From Spartobacteria bacterium (lineage in GTDB: Bacteria > Verrucomicrobiota > Verrucomicrobiia > Chthoniobacterales > UBA10450): a DNA stretch of 64,000 nt. The notes beneath the pieces were generated by a model. The model worked only from the letters and a program-made list of their open reading frames with translations. It had not been told where the DNA came from and made no database searches. The stretch lies in NCBI GenBank assembly GCA_003134765.1, contig PLCM01000037.1, positions 11,196-75,195 on the forward strand. The letters are read 5' to 3'. A program made the translations under genes and the position numbers. Shown one piece after another: positions 1 to 8,130 of this stretch; position 1 is the first letter of the stretch, and the number at the start of each line of letters is the position of its first letter.

Positions 1-116
1 TGCCAGCCTGCAGTTGCCGGCAGCTCGCCGGCAACACATCGGAAGACGTGTTGTGTCGGATCGCGAACGTCATCTCGGCAAGCTGCCGAGATGGGCAGGC
101 TGGCAGCCTGCGCTCC
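1..116. repeat. palindromic intergenic repeat
   Basis: Several short inverted repeats fill this stretch: a TTGCCGGC/GCCGGCAA pair, an ATCTCGGCA/TGCCGAGAT pair, and an outer GCCAGCCTGC that recurs near the end. No coding region is visible. It lies downstream of the RND pump gene and may act as a 3' end structure, but there is no clear T-tract. Confidence 0.5.
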
Positions 117-174
117 CCAGGAGATGTGCGCTCCGCCACTAACTAAAGACGCGCCACGCCGACTGCCACAATGC

Positions 175-3100
175 CTACGCCGGTCGCCAGTCGAGATCGC
201 CGTCGCGAGCGAGAGCGGGTTCCGGTAATTCGCGAGTATCGGCAGACTCTGACGTCTCTTCGGCTTCGACTTCATCGTCGCGGCCTTCGTGATGTTCTTT
301 CGCGATCAGGACGTAGAGCGACGGAACGATGAATAGCGTGAAGATCGTCCCGATCGTCATCCCGCCGACGAGCACGAGACCGATCGAGTTTCTTGCCGCC
401 GCTCCTGCCCCTGTGACAAGAGTGAGAGGGAAGTGACCGGCCACTGTCGCTACGGTCGTCATCATCACCGGGCGCAACCGAATCCGCGCCGCTTGCGCGA
501 CCGCGTCCAGTTTCGTTAGACCGGTGCGCTGGAGCTTATTTGCGAATTCCACAATCAGGATGCCGTTCTTCGCCACCAGTCCGACCAGCGTCACCAATCC
601 AACTTGCGAATAAATATTCAGCGTTGTTGTGAAACCATCCGTCCAAAACTTCCCGAACGGCATCTTTAGGAACGTGAACAGCAGTGCACCAAACATCGCC
701 AGCGGCACAGAGCCGAGCAGGATAATGAATGGATCCCGGAAACTGTTGAACTGCGCCGCCAGGACCAAAAAGATCAGGACGACTGCGAGCGCGAATGACG
801 GCAGGAATTTGTTGCCTTCAGTCCGCAACTGACGCGACTCGCCGGTATAATCGATCACGTAGCCTTTCGGGAGAATTTTCCCGGCTTCCGTCTCGAGAAA
901 CCTGAGCACAGTGTCGAGCGACTGCGTGGGCACGCCGCTGAGCGTGACGGCGTTTAACTGCTGCATTCGATTGAGAGAGCGCGCAACGGTCCTGCGTTCG
1001 AGGTGCGCGACCGTGCTGAGCGGAATGAGTTTCTTGTCCGGACCCGTGACGTAGATGCTCTCGAGCTGTTCGGGATTAAGGCGATCGACGCGTTTGATCT
1101 GCGGAATGACCTTGTAGCTGCGGCCGGCGATGTTGAACCAGTTGACGTAATTGCCGCCGATGGCTGCGGACAAGTCAGCGCCGACCTGTGACATGTCGAG
1201 CCCCATTGACCCGACCTTGTCGTGATCGAAAACAATCTGCGATTGCGGTTGATCGATCTTGGTGTCGATGTCGGAAAAGCGGAACATGCCGGCCTGCATG
1301 GCTTTCCCCTGCAGCTCTTTCGCCAGCTCGAGAATGCGCTCTTGGTCAGCCGTTGAAGCGATGACGAAGCTGACGGGCATCGTCTCGCCTCCCGGTAACG
1401 GTGGTGGCATGACCGGGAACATTTGGATTCCTGGAATCGCGCCGAGTTTCTGCTGCATTACCGGCACGTAAGCCCCGGTCGGCGTTTTGCGGATGCCCCA
1501 CGGCTTTAGCACCATTCCGCCGAACCCGCCGCTCGGGCTTGTGATCTGGAAACTGAATTGTGTATCGGGAATGCTGTGGAATATGCGCCCCGCGGCATCG
1601 GCATAACGAATCGTGTCGTCGATGGTCGCATTGGCCGGTGCCGTGACGATGCCGAAGATAACACCCTGGTCCTCGACCGGCGCCTGTTCCTTCGGTGATT
1701 GGAGGTAGAAAAGAACGGCGAGCAGCGAGAGGCCGATCCAGACCGTGTAAACCATGGATCGCGCCGCTAGGGTCCGATCGAGTCGGGCGCCGTACCAATC
1801 GCGGAAGCGATCGAACGCGCGGTTTACCAAACCGGTGAACCCTTTGTCCGAATGGCCGGCCCGCAGCAGATAGGCGGACATCATCGGTGAAAGCGTCAAC
1901 GCCACGACACCAGAGATGGTGACCGCCCCCGCGAGGGTGAGGGCGAATTCCCGAAAGAGCGCGCCGGTCAATCCTCCCTGCAACGCGATCGGCGTGTAGA
2001 CCGCGGCGAGGGTGATTGTCATCGCGATAATGGGCCCGATGAGCTCGCGAGCGCCTTTCAACGCGGCGTTCATTCGCGACATCCCTTCGCGCATGTGGCG
2101 CTCCACGTTTTCGACCACCACGATCGCGTCATCCACCACCAGACCGACCGATAACACGATCGCCAGGAGCGTGAGCAGGTTCAGACTGAAGCCAAACGCC
2201 TGCATCAGGAACAGCGCGCCAATCAGCGAAATGGGAATCGCGACAATCGGCACCATGACCGAGCGGACGGACCCGAGAAAGAGGAAGATAACGATCATCA
2301 CGATGAGCAACGTGTCGATCAACGTCTTCACGACTTCGCTGATCGCGTCGTTGATGTAGGCGGTCGAATCGTAGGCGATCACCCCCGTCATCCCGGTGGG
2401 GAGCTCCTTCTGGATCTGATCCATCTCGGTGCGGACGCGCTTGATGACGTCGATTGCGTTCGCATTTGGCAAAACCCACACACCCATGAAGACGGCATTC
2501 TGCTGGGAGAAACGCACTTCGGTATCGTAGTCTTCCGCGCCGAGCACGACGTCGGCGATGTCGCCCAGCCTAACGAGTGTTCCGTTGCTCTGCTTCACGA
2601 CCAGCTTCTTGAAGTCGTCGGCCGTGTGCAGGTCGGTATTTGCCGTCAAGTTTACCTGGAGCAGCGAGCCTTTCGTACTCCCGACCGCGGCTAGGTAATT
2701 GTTCTTCGAGAGCGAGCTGCGGACGTCCGACGGGCTGATATTAAGCGCGGCCATGCGTTCCGGTTTCATCCAGATGCGCATGGCAAAAGTGCGGCCGCCG
2801 AGAATGTCCGCTTTCTGCACGCCGGCGATTGCGGTCAGGCGTGGTTGCACCAGCCGCACCAGGTAATCGGTAACTTCGTTCGGCTGCAGAATCGTCGAGG
2901 TAAAGCTCAGATAGCAGCCCGCAAATTGCGAATCCGCAGGATTCAGTGCGATGACCGGGATCTGCGATTCGGGCGGCAGATTGTTGCGGATTGCATCGAC
3001 GCGCGTGCTGATGTCTGCCAGCGCCTTGTTGCCATCGTAGTTCAGCTTCAGGCGGGCGGTGATCGTGGAAATACTCTGCGTGCTGGATGATTGGATGTAA

Positions 3101-3369
3101 TCGATGCCGTCCGCCGCCGCGATTGCGCGCTCGAGCGGCGTCGTGATGAACCCCTGGACCAGCTCCGCATCCGCGCCGACATACACGGTCGTAACCGTGA
3201 TTGATGCGATGTCACTGCGCGGATACTGCCTAACGACCAGACCACCGAGGCCTTGAAGATGTGGAAACAGAATCGGCAGCAATGCCTTCGATCCGGCGAT
3301 AAGGATGACGAAGCTGACGACCAGCGCCAGGACGGGGCGCCGAATGAAAATGTCCGTGAACGATTTCAT
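175..3369 (-). CDS. RND efflux pump inner-membrane transporter (AcrB/MexB-like)
   Basis: 1064-residue proton-driven inner-membrane drug/solute pump, the usual length of the hydrophobe/amphiphile efflux family. It begins with the typical cytoplasmic MKSF..IFIRRPV motif and TM1. The proton-relay Asp pair lies in LVVDDAIVVVEN (D413, D414) and the partner Lys in GLVAKNGILIVEFAN (about 934). Two large periplasmic loops and about twelve TM segments are present. The tail after residue 1020 is acidic and variable. The segment before VRQYP (about residues 32-44) is roughly a dozen residues longer than usual. It is the last gene of a tetR-adaptor-pump operon; no outer-membrane TolC-type gene is seen in the window. 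Substrate unknown. Confidence 0.95.
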   Translation of the reverse strand: MKSFTDIFIRRPVLALVVSFVILIAGSKALLPILFPHLQGLGGLVVRQYPRSDIASITVTTVYVGADAELVQGFITTPLERAIAAADGIDYIQSSSTQSISTITARLKLNYDGNKALADISTRVDAIRNNLPPESQIPVIALNPADSQFAGCYLSFTSTILQPNEVTDYLVRLVQPRLTAIAGVQKADILGGRTFAMRIWMKPERMAALNISPSDVRSSLSKNNYLAAVGSTKGSLLQVNLTANTDLHTADDFKKLVVKQSNGTLVRLGDIADVVLGAEDYDTEVRFSQQNAVFMGVWVLPNANAIDVIKRVRTEMDQIQKELPTGMTGVIAYDSTAYINDAISEVVKTLIDTLLIVMIVIFLFLGSVRSVMVPIVAIPISLIGALFLMQAFGFSLNLLTLLAIVLSVGLVVDDAIVVVENVERHMREGMSRMNAALKGARELIGPIIAMTITLAAVYTPIALQGGLTGALFREFALTLAGAVTISGVVALTLSPMMSAYLLRAGHSDKGFTGLVNRAFDRFRDWYGARLDRTLAARSMVYTVWIGLSLLAVLFYLQSPKEQAPVEDQGVIFGIVTAPANATIDDTIRYADAAGRIFHSIPDTQFSFQITSPSGGFGGMVLKPWGIRKTPTGAYVPVMQQKLGAIPGIQMFPVMPPPLPGGETMPVSFVIASTADQERILELAKELQGKAMQAGMFRFSDIDTKIDQPQSQIVFDHDKVGSMGLDMSQVGADLSAAIGGNYVNWFNIAGRSYKVIPQIKRVDRLNPEQLESIYVTGPDKKLIPLSTVAHLERRTVARSLNRMQQLNAVTLSGVPTQSLDTVLRFLETEAGKILPKGYVIDYTGESRQLRTEGNKFLPSFALAVVLIFLVLAAQFNSFRDPFIILLGSVPLAMFGALLFTFLKMPFGKFWTDGFTTTLNIYSQVGLVTLVGLVAKNGILIVEFANKLQRTGLTKLDAVAQAARIRLRPVMMTTVATVAGHFPLTLVTGAGAAARNSIGLVLVGGMTIGTIFTLFIVPSLYVLIAKEHHEGRDDEVEAEETSESADTRELPEPALARDGDLDWRPA

Positions 3370-3532
3370 GACAATCTGGGATCGAAATGACGAATGACGA
3401 ATGACGAATGACGAAGGAAGTCCGAAGTCCGAAGTCTGAAGTCGGAGATGGTCTCGCGCTCGATGGTCCTTTTGGTCATTCGCGGTTCGAATATTGTTTC
3501 GTCATTCGTCATTCGTGCTTCGTCATTTTACC
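3370..3532. repeat. TGACGAA-type heptad repeat with inverted arm
   Basis: The spacer between adaptor and pump genes holds about four tandem units of TGACGAA-like sequence (near 3386-3415), a TCCGAAG triplet run (3419-3440), and an inverted arm of ATTCGTC units (3500-3525). The arms could fold into a long imperfect hairpin inside the operon mRNA. No gene is seen. Confidence 0.6.
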
Positions 3533-4720
3533 CTAGGTATCCGCCGGTTTCGGATTTAATTCCGGTTTTGGCGCAAGATCGTTGTTGATCACCACCGGCA
3601 TTCCGTTGCGCAACTTGAACACTCCGGTGCTCACGATCTGCTGACCGCCCTCAAGCCCTTTCGTGATCGAAACGAAATCGCCCCGCGCCTCTCCGACTCG
3701 CACGAATTGCTGCCGCAAAATTTGAGATTCCTGGCCAGTTTTCTCGTCCTTCTTTTTCTCGATCACGAAAACCGAATCGCCGTAGGGCGCATAGGAGATG
3801 GCAGTGCCGGGCACGACCACCATCTTCTCTCTGTCCGGCAGGAGAACGTCGATCGTCGCGAACATTCCCGGCCGCAGCGCGTGGTCCTTGTTCTCGATCG
3901 TCGCCTGCAACGTCACGTTGCGCGTCACCGGATCGACGGCGGAATTGAGCGCGGTCAATTTTCCAGTGAACTCGCGTCCGGTTACGACATCCGTGTGGAC
4001 GCGCACGTCAAGACCGGGGGACAATTTCGGCAGATCCTGCTGGGGCAGCGCGAAGTCGACGTAGAGCGGATCGAGCGCCTGGAGCGATACGACCTGCTGG
4101 CCGGCAGTGATCATCTGGCCGACGTTGACCTGGCGAATCCCGAGCTGCCCGTCGAACGGCGCCAACACTTCCTTCTTCGAGATCATCGACCGCATGTTGT
4201 TAACGACGCCTTCTTTTTGTTTGAACTTCGATTCCGCCGCATCGAGGTCCGCTTTCGAAAGCACGCTGCGCGCTGCCAGGCCGCGAGCCCGCGCCAAATC
4301 CGAACCCGCCAACTCCAGATCGGCCTCCGCGCTCTTCAATTGCGCTTCTTCCGAGGAAGCGTCGAGCCGCATCAGCTCGTCACCCTTTTTCGCGATTCCG
4401 CCGTTTTCGAATTTGATTTCTGCCACCGTGCCGGCCAATTCCGCGGAAACGGTCGCCCCCTGCACCGCTGAGATCGTGCCGATCGACGAGAAAATCGGCG
4501 GCCAATCTTCCTGTTTCACCTGCACGCTCGAAACAGTCGTCGGCGGCATCACCATTGGCATCGCCATCATCTTGCGGATTTGCATGAACTTGATCCCGGC
4601 GAGGAGCGCGAAAATCAGGAGCAATCCAACAACGCCGAGAAGGACCGGACGGCCGCGGAACAGTTTGGCGAAGCGGCTTTTCACGTTTGTTTTTTTCACA
4701 GGTCTGGCCACGTCATGCAT
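3533..4720 (-). CDS. RND efflux periplasmic adaptor subunit (membrane fusion protein)
   Basis: 395-residue adaptor linking an RND pump to an outer-membrane channel. A single N-terminal TM anchor (about residues 27-46) is followed by a lipoyl/barrel-sandwich half motif (GTVAEIKFENGG), an alpha-helical hairpin rich in Ala/Glu/Lys (about 115-175), the second lipoyl half (APFDGQLGIRQVNVGQ), a beta-barrel, and a membrane-proximal domain. The start overlaps the tetR 3' end by 8 bp, indicating translational coupling. The C-terminus is Pro/Lys rich. The pump gene follows 163 bp downstream on the same strand. Confidence 0.93.
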   Translation of the reverse strand: MHDVARPVKKTNVKSRFAKLFRGRPVLLGVVGLLLIFALLAGIKFMQIRKMMAMPMVMPPTTVSSVQVKQEDWPPIFSSIGTISAVQGATVSAELAGTVAEIKFENGGIAKKGDELMRLDASSEEAQLKSAEADLELAGSDLARARGLAARSVLSKADLDAAESKFKQKEGVVNNMRSMISKKEVLAPFDGQLGIRQVNVGQMITAGQQVVSLQALDPLYVDFALPQQDLPKLSPGLDVRVHTDVVTGREFTGKLTALNSAVDPVTRNVTLQATIENKDHALRPGMFATIDVLLPDREKMVVVPGTAISYAPYGDSVFVIEKKKDEKTGQESQILRQQFVRVGEARGDFVSITKGLEGGQQIVSTGVFKLRNGMPVVINNDLAPKPELNPKPADT

Positions 4721-5345
4721 AAGCTGGTTCGCTTTCTGTTTTAAAGAGAAGCCGCCAGAGCCGGCGCGTCACTTCGAGCTGCCGCGTCCGGCGATCCGCC
4801 GCCGTCATTTCCTGCGGCTGAAGCACGTCACGCATTAACATCCCCCGGGCGACCGCAAAAATCAGCTCGGACAGCTCCTCAGGAGTCAGACCATGGGTGG
4901 CCGCCTCCTTCGCTTCGGGAGACCGCGCGATCAAATCCGTCACGCCATCCATGGACGTTTGCAAAACATCGCGAACCAGATCAGCGATCGCCACATTTCT
5001 CGATGCCTCTGCATAAAGATCGACGACGAAGGCCGACTGCACCTTCGGCGAGTTTTCGCAGCAGTGAGCCGTGAACAGGATTTCGAGTGACTCGAGCAGT
5101 GAAGGAGCCTGGCGCGCACGTTCCAGCAGATCCTTAATTTCCTTAGTGTGGCGATCTGCCATCGCCGAAATAACCGCCTCTTTGTTGGCAAAATAGCGGT
5201 AGATGAGGCCGACGCTGATCCCGGCTTCGGCGCTGATATCGTGCATGCTGGTCTGATGGAAACCGCGCTTGGCGAAGCAAACGATGGCCGCCTCGAGAAT
5301 CTGGGCGCGCCGATCGAGGGACGGTTCTGGTGGAATTTGCGGCAT
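4713..5345 (-). CDS. TetR/AcrR family transcriptional regulator
   Basis: Probable repressor of the efflux operon it heads. The N-terminal helix-turn-helix is clear (RAQILEAAIVCFAKRGF, then TSMHDISAEAGISVGLIYRYFANKEAV), followed by an all-helical ligand-binding domain. I chose the ATG giving MPQIPPEP (first base 5345; 210 residues). The longer reading from 5396 would translate straight through a perfect 28-bp palindrome that looks like the operator. It overlaps the adaptor gene by 8 bp. The ligand is unknown. Confidence 0.9.
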   Translation of the reverse strand: MPQIPPEPSLDRRAQILEAAIVCFAKRGFHQTSMHDISAEAGISVGLIYRYFANKEAVISAMADRHTKEIKDLLERARQAPSLLESLEILFTAHCCENSPKVQSAFVVDLYAEASRNVAIADLVRDVLQTSMDGVTDLIARSPEAKEAATHGLTPEELSELIFAVARGMLMRDVLQPQEMTAADRRTRQLEVTRRLWRLLFKTESEPAYA

Positions 5346-5351
5346 GGGGAG

Positions 5352-5379
5352 GACAATGAATGAACGTTCATTCATTGTC
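5352..5379. promoter_or_regulatory. 28-bp perfect palindrome, probable TetR operator
   Basis: Perfect dyad with half-site GACAATGAATGAAC meeting its reverse complement at 5365/5366. It sits 7 bp upstream of the chosen tetR start and between tetR and the divergent tilS. TGAATGAACGTTCATTCA-like dyads are typical TetR/AcrR operators, so autoregulation is the natural inference. Confidence 0.75.
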
Positions 5380-5391
5380 AAATCCGCACCC

Positions 5392-5498
5392 GTCATCCCG
5401 AGCGAAGTCGAGGGATCCCGTGGATTTCCGTGTGACCCACGCCGCTCTTCAGCACCACGGCATCCTTCGACTCCGCTTCGCTCCGCTCAGGATGACAG
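5392..5498. repeat. dispersed palindromic repeat, GTCATCCCGAGCG...GGATGAC family
   Basis: Begins GTCATCCCGAGCGAAGTCGA and ends with a near reverse complement CGCTCAGGATGAC. The same termini occur at 8033, 9984, 47359 and 61827. It lies between the tetR promoter and tilS, where any long upstream reading of tilS would be repeat-derived. Confidence 0.8.
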
Positions 5499-5562
5499 GG
5501 AAGGAGATCGCCGCCGCTCCTTGAATCTTGACGGGCCTCCCGCGCAGTGGCCTGGTGACTGC

Positions 5563-6534
5563 GTGAAGTCTCCTCCGCCCAAGGAACTCGCCTTCGATCC
5601 ACACATCGTCGCCCATTTTCCGTGCTCCCGCCGCTACCTGGTTGGCGTGTCCGGAGGTCGCGATTCCGTGGCGCTGCTGCATCAGCTCACACATCTCGGG
5701 TATCGGCGGCTTGTGGTCTGCCATCTTGATCATCAGCTCCGCGGTCGTGCGAGTAGGGCCGATGCCCAGTTCGTTAAGCGGCTGGCCGCAAAGCTGGACG
5801 CTGAGTGCGAGCTCGATCGGGCCGATGTGGCCGGGCTCGCCCGCCGGAGCAAACGCTCGATCGAGACCACGGGACGAATGGCCCGTTATCAATTCTTTGC
5901 CCGGGTCGCACGGCGGCGCCGGTGTCGCACGATTTTCCTGGGACATCACGCCGATGATTTGGTGGAGACTTTCCTGATCAATCTGTTTCGCGGGAGCGGA
6001 CCGACCGGTTTCGGCGGAATCCGACAAGTCGCGCGACAAACCGTGGACGGCGTCGAACTGGAAGTGGTCCGTCCTTTACTCAACGTCTGGCGCGCCGAGA
6101 TCGATGCCTACGTCGAAGCGCATCGACTGAAGTTTCGTGACGATGAAACGAACCGGACTTTCGGCGCACTTCGCAACCGGATGCGGCGCCGGATCATTCC
6201 TTACATCGAAAAACAATTTGGTCGCAAAGTCCGCGCCGCTCTCTGGCGCGCAGCCGTCATCGCCGCCGATGAGGCTGACTGGCTGACGGGATTGCTCGAT
6301 TCGGAAAAAACGAAAGCGGGCGAGCTGGCGGTGAAAGACCTCCGCGAGGAGCCGCGCGCGTTGCAGCGCCGGACCATTCATCGCTGGCTGCAATCGCACG
6401 ATATCCCGGACCTCAATTTTGAAACGATCGAGCGCGTGCGAGCGCTTCTCGACCTCAACACGCGAGAGGCCAAGACGAATCTTCCGCACGGGCGGCATGC
6501 CCGCCGTCGCGCGGGAAAACTCTTTTTGGAGTAA
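5563..6534 (+). CDS. tilS: tRNA(Ile)-lysidine synthetase
   Basis: ATP-dependent enzyme that changes C34 of the CAU anticodon tRNA-Ile to lysidine so that AUA is read as Ile. The PP-loop motif SGGRDS is at residues 30-35, followed by HLDHQLRG, TGRMARYQFF and LGHHADDLVETFLINLFRGSG. With the GTG start at 5563 the protein has 323 residues, a short form lacking most of the C-terminal tRNA-binding extension of the 430-residue E. coli enzyme. The frame stays open upstream only through repeat sequence, so I reject the longer start. Confidence 0.9.
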   Translation: MKSPPPKELAFDPHIVAHFPCSRRYLVGVSGGRDSVALLHQLTHLGYRRLVVCHLDHQLRGRASRADAQFVKRLAAKLDAECELDRADVAGLARRSKRSIETTGRMARYQFFARVARRRRCRTIFLGHHADDLVETFLINLFRGSGPTGFGGIRQVARQTVDGVELEVVRPLLNVWRAEIDAYVEAHRLKFRDDETNRTFGALRNRMRRRIIPYIEKQFGRKVRAALWRAAVIAADEADWLTGLLDSEKTKAGELAVKDLREEPRALQRRTIHRWLQSHDIPDLNFETIERVRALLDLNTREAKTNLPHGRHARRRAGKLFLE

Positions 6535-6545
6535 GAGCCGGGCCC

Positions 6546-6639
6546 CTGTAGCCGCTTCGCTGTGCGAAGCGTCCTTTGGTGCGTCGTCCTCAACTCATGA
6601 ACGTTTCCCCCCGCGATTCGCGCGGCGAAGCGGCTACAG
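6546..6639. repeat. inverted repeat CTGTAGCCGCTTCG...CGAAGCGGCTACAG
   Basis: Arms of about 14 bp enclose a short spacer between tilS and gltX. No gene is visible here. It resembles the other intergenic palindromes of this genome. Confidence 0.6.
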
Positions 6640-6696
6640 AAGATCGAGCAATCCATGTTTCATCCCTGTTCATCCGTGGCTAGAGTCTGAGTCCCG

Positions 6697-8025
6697 ATGA
6701 GCTCCAACACTCGCGTTCGCTTCGCCCCGTCGCCCACCGGTTATCTCCACATCGGCGGTGCGCGGACGGCTTTGTTCAACTGGCTCCACGCGAAACATAC
6801 CGGCGGCGTTTTGGTGCTGCGCATTGAGGATACCGATCGGTCGCGCAATACCGCCGAAGCCGCCCAAGCCATTTACGACGGGCTGCGCTGGCTTGGACTG
6901 GATTGGGACGAAGGCCCCGAGGCCGGCGGCGATTTAGGTCCCTATTTTCAAAGCGAACGGGAAACGATCTATCAAAGTTACCTTGACCGCCTCCGCGCCG
7001 CGGATCGCGTTTATGACGACAATGGCTCCGTCCGTTTCCGTTTCACCCGCGAGAAAGTCGTTTTCGACGACGTTATCTGCGGTCATATCGAATTCGATAT
7101 GACCAGCGCGGAGACAAATCCCGACATGACGATTCGCCGGCCGGACGGCTCGTGGATTTTCCATTTCGTGAACGTGGTGGACGACATCGAAATGAAAATC
7201 TCGGACGTCATTCGCGGCGAGGACCATCTTTCGAACACGCCGAAGCATGTGCAGCTTTATCGCGCTCTCGGCGTTCCACCGCCCCGTTTTGCCCACATCC
7301 CACTCATCCTCAATCGCGATGGCTCGAAGATGAGCAAGCGCGACCAGGGGGCGAGTCTGAACACCTACATCGAAGGCGGTTACCTGCCTGAAGCGGTGCG
7401 CAATTATCTTTGTTTACTCGGCTGGTCGCCCAAGGATAACAGGGAAAAACTCGACCTCGCGGAAGTGGTCCAACTGTTCGATCTGGCGAAAGTGCACCGC
7501 AAAAACGCGGCGTTCGATCTCGACAAGTGCACCTGGCTCAACGGGGAATATGTCCGTGAGCTAAGCGACGATCGGTTTCAGGAAATGGGTCGGCAAGCCC
7601 TGACGAAAGCGGGAATCGATCTCGGAAAATTCTTGCCGGATTACGTCCGCGCCGCGCTGGAGACCTGCAAAGGCAAGTTCAGGATTTTCAGCGAGCTGCC
7701 GGCTTACGGCGGTTTCTATTTCAAGGACGATTTCGAGTTCAACGCCGACGGTGTCGCGAAACATTTCGTGCCGGCAAACAAGCCGTTGCTTCTCGCGGTT
7801 CGGGAAGCGTTTGCGGCGCTCGACACGTTTGATGCGGCAAGTCTCGAGGCGGCGTTGAAGGCAACAGCGTCTGGTCGCGCCATCAAGGTCGGCGCGCTGG
7901 TTCATCCGACGCGCCTCGCCGTGACCGGCAGCAACGCCGGCCCGAGTCTGTATCATCTCTTGGAGGTCTTGGGGAAAGAGAAAGTGCTCGCCCGCCTCGA
8001 TCGCGCATTGAGCAGGTTTGGGTAG
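6697..8025 (+). CDS. gltX: glutamate--tRNA ligase
   Basis: Class I aminoacyl-tRNA synthetase charging tRNA-Glu. RFAPSPTGYLHIGGARTALF carries the HIGH-type signature near residues 7-26 and SKMSKRDQGAS the KMSKS loop near 211-221. At 442 residues it is somewhat shorter than the usual 465-490. ATG at 6697 directly precedes the conserved RVRFAPSPTG block. A separate glnS lies 105 bp downstream on the other strand, so this enzyme need not mischarge tRNA-Gln; its real specificity cannot be read from sequence alone. Confidence 0.96.
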   Translation: MSSNTRVRFAPSPTGYLHIGGARTALFNWLHAKHTGGVLVLRIEDTDRSRNTAEAAQAIYDGLRWLGLDWDEGPEAGGDLGPYFQSERETIYQSYLDRLRAADRVYDDNGSVRFRFTREKVVFDDVICGHIEFDMTSAETNPDMTIRRPDGSWIFHFVNVVDDIEMKISDVIRGEDHLSNTPKHVQLYRALGVPPPRFAHIPLILNRDGSKMSKRDQGASLNTYIEGGYLPEAVRNYLCLLGWSPKDNREKLDLAEVVQLFDLAKVHRKNAAFDLDKCTWLNGEYVRELSDDRFQEMGRQALTKAGIDLGKFLPDYVRAALETCKGKFRIFSELPAYGGFYFKDDFEFNADGVAKHFVPANKPLLLAVREAFAALDTFDAASLEAALKATASGRAIKVGALVHPTRLAVTGSNAGPSLYHLLEVLGKEKVLARLDRALSRFG

Positions 8026-8032
8026 CCACGAG

Positions 8033-8115
8033 GTCATCCCGGGCGAAGTCGAGGGAGCCCGAGGCGTAAGCTTTAAGGTTGGTTCACGGGATCCCTCGAC
8101 TGCGCTCGGGATGAC
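8033..8115. repeat. 83-bp palindromic repeat, left flank of glnS
   Basis: Starts GTCATCCCGGGCGAAGTCGA and ends CGACTGCGCTCGGGATGAC. Its reverse complement matches the 83-bp copy at 9984-10066 with about nine mismatches by eye. The two copies bracket glnS in inverted orientation. Confidence 0.85.
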
Positions 8116-8130
8116 GGCTGAGAAGCGTTA

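Noticed and set aside
5269..5562. N-terminal extension of TilS
   Set aside because: The frame runs through the TetR operator and a dispersed repeat. TilS similarity begins only after the GTG at 5563.
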